DNA from: JBHELB01 sp041859045
GTDB lineage: Bacteria > Hydrogenedentota > Hydrogenedentia > Hydrogenedentales > SLHB01
Assembly (NCBI GenBank): GCA_041859045.1
Contig: JBHELB010000016.1
Coordinates: 1 to 64,000 of the forward strand
DNA: 64,000 nt
Direction of reading: 5' to 3'
Shown here in pieces: positions 62,692 to 64,000 of this stretch; position 1 is the first letter of the stretch; the number at the start of each line of letters is the position of its first letter. The translations under genes and the position numbers were made by a program. The notes under the pieces are model-generated. The model worked only from the letters and a program-made list of their open reading frames with translations, did no database searches and had not been told where the DNA came from.

Positions 62692-64000
62692 TTGGTTTCC
62701 ATCGACACGCTTCGCGAAGTACGCTCCCGAATCGTCTGGCGCGCCATGTCCGTGCCGATTTACATCAAGATTCTCGGCATCGGCTTCTTGGTGTCGCTTG
62801 TTTTTGGCGCCACCGTGTTTCACCAGATCAAACAGGGCGTCTTCCGCACCCATTGCCAGGTGCATGCCGAAATGGCCTCTTCCTTCGCCAGCACGCTCGC
62901 GGCCCGTATCGCGCCGATGCTGGCTGCCGGGAATCGACCCGCGCTGGACGCCGCCCTGCACGATATGGCCGGATCATTTGTCGAGATTCGTTACATCGTG
63001 GTGCAGGATGCCGCCGGCCAGATTCTTTCCCACGGCTTCACGTTTCCGCGCGAAGCCCCAACGGATCTCGTCGCCTCGCCCCGCAACCTGTGCGGTTCGT
63101 GTCACCCTGCGATGGAGGCGCATGAAATCGCCGCGGATATGTGGGAAGTGCTGCCGCAACTGCTTACGCCCGCCAGCAATGTGCGCGCGTTTACGCGGAA
63201 CGCCGGACTCATCCTCGAAGCCACGGTGCCCGTACCTCAAGGAGACGGCGCCTCCGTGCGCGTTGGCGTGGGAGGGAGCACGATCAACCGCGTGGTTTCC
63301 TCGCTTACCGTCTCGCTCCTGCTGATCCTCGTGCTCTGCTCCGTAATCGGCCTATCGTTCGCACTGGTGCTGGCCTACGTGATCGTGCGCCCGTTGCATG
63401 ACCTCGTGCAGTTGACGCAGCGCATTGGCGAGGGCGATTTCACCGCGCGCGCCACCGTCATGTCCGAGGACGAAGTGGGGATCTTGGCCACGTCATTCAA
63501 TCAGATGGCGGAAGCCCTCGAGGAATACCGCCGGGCCGTGCGCGAACAGGAATCGATGAGACTTTCGCTCATCGGCCGCATCGTGCAGGCGCAGGAGGAC
63601 GAGCGCAAGGCCATCGCCCGCGAACTACACGATCAACTCGGGCAATCGCTCTCCCATGCCCTGCTGACTATCGAGTCCAGTTGTCAGAATTGCTGCAACG
63701 CCTCCGCGCATTGCGGTGGCGTAAAGGCGGAAATTCGCGCGCTGATCGATCAAGTGCGGCGCATTGCTTGGGACACCCGTCCCAGCATCATCGACGACTA
63801 CGGGCTTAACCACGCGTTGTCCCGGTACGTCGAGGAGATGCGTCGCCGGGTCAGTTTCGATATTGCCTATCAATACGCCGGTCCCGAAGACGCGCCTCGT
63901 CTGCCCGCCACGATCGAAGTTTCGCTGTACCGCATCGCCCAGGAAGCCGTCACCAACATCCTGCGCCACGCCAACGCCACCGAGGTCAGCCTTATCCTCA
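62692..64000 (+). CDS. NarX-type sensor histidine kinase with a CxxCH haem-binding sensor domain (partial)
   Basis: The gene runs off the right edge; 436 codons are visible from a TTG at 62692, seven bases after GAGGAGG. Order: cytoplasmic start, transmembrane helix (about 22-42), periplasmic domain (about 43-205), second helix (about 206-228), HAMP (about 230-280), dimerisation/phospho-acceptor HisKA_3 with His313 in RELHDQLGQSLSHA, then the start of the ATPase domain (IAQEAVTNILRHANA). The periplasmic domain carries CGSCH (Cys134, Cys137, His138), a c-type haem attachment motif, so it may sense oxygen, NO or redox. A LuxR-type regulator would be expected just right of the window. Confidence 0.85.
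   Translation, partial: MVSIDTLREVRSRIVWRAMSVPIYIKILGIGFLVSLVFGATVFHQIKQGVFRTHCQVHAEMASSFASTLAARIAPMLAAGNRPALDAALHDMAGSFVEIRYIVVQDAAGQILSHGFTFPREAPTDLVASPRNLCGSCHPAMEAHEIAADMWEVLPQLLTPASNVRAFTRNAGLILEATVPVPQGDGASVRVGVGGSTINRVVSSLTVSLLLILVLCSVIGLSFALVLAYVIVRPLHDLVQLTQRIGEGDFTARATVMSEDEVGILATSFNQMAEALEEYRRAVREQESMRLSLIGRIVQAQEDERKAIARELHDQLGQSLSHALLTIESSCQNCCNASAHCGGVKAEIRALIDQVRRIAWDTRPSIIDDYGLNHALSRYVEEMRRRVSFDIAYQYAGPEDAPRLPATIEVSLYRIAQEAVTNILRHANATEVSLIL

Overview
The window is GC-rich, densely coded chromosomal DNA from a Gram-negative bacterium. The flagellar genes include both P-ring and L-ring proteins, and many proteins have export signals. The gene mix points to a lineage near the Planctomycetota/Verrucomicrobiota/Hydrogenedentota: an H-X9-DG type pseudopilin, a DUF1080 protein, a sialate-O-acetylesterase-like esterase, TMTC-like TPR membrane proteins, a C-terminal membrane-anchor sorting signal, and a URO-D family methyltransferase relative. 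This is inference from gene content only; no rRNA is present.

Layout. (1) 1-3033: the end of an integrated element. It holds a DnaB-type helicase fragment, a winged-helix protein, a repeat-rich control region and a tyrosine integrase broken by a single-base frameshift. The integrase reads into tRNA-Arg(ACG), which looks like the attachment site. (2) 3187-8264: dtd, an unusual asparagine-synthetase-like protein, a formyltransferase and a TPR glycosyltransferase, tightly packed, then an unknown anchored protein. (3) 8412-12653: clpB, then leuA behind a complete leucine attenuator (leader peptide with seven Leu codons in nine, alternative hairpins, strong terminator). A second hairpin buries the leuA ribosome-binding site. 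(4) 12717-22174, minus strand: ftsK with a RodZ-like protein, a cytoplasmic SGNH esterase and a 1544-residue secreted protein carrying both an M14 carboxypeptidase and a C25 (gingipain-like) protease. (5) 22365-27515: histidine kinase, response regulator-GGDEF, glycosyltransferase, then an iron-sulfur aldo/keto reductase. (6) 27622-34019: a C-terminally anchored surface protein, a TPR membrane protein, a DUF151 nuclease-like protein and a degenerate GH3-PKD protein, then a 250-bp palindromic repeat. (7) 34285-37603, minus strand: small membrane protein, agmatine deiminase, N-carbamoylputrescine amidase (arginine-derived putrescine synthesis), rhomboid protease and a membrane J-protein. (8) 37706-48532: lipase-like protein, URO-D family protein, lipoprotein, DUF1080 protein, TMTC-like protein, SGNH protein, comEC and cysC. 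(9) 48744-56761: a small protein behind a near-consensus promoter, a pseudopilin, and the flagellar run flgF-flgG-flgA-flgH-flgI-flgJ-flgN-flgL behind a sigma-54 promoter. flgK and flgM are missing from this run. (10) 56765-61594, minus strand: a CheY-like regulator and the classic ftsH-folP-glmM block. (11) 61865-64000: a methyltransferase and the start of a sensor kinase whose extracytoplasmic domain carries a CxxCH haem-attachment motif.

The strongest candidates for new biology are the two-layer leuA leader (attenuator plus RBS-hiding hairpin) in front of a LeuA that lacks the usual feedback domain, the M14-C25 double protease, the CxxCH sensor kinase, and the asparagine-synthetase-like/formyltransferase/glycosyltransferase cluster with altered catalytic motifs.
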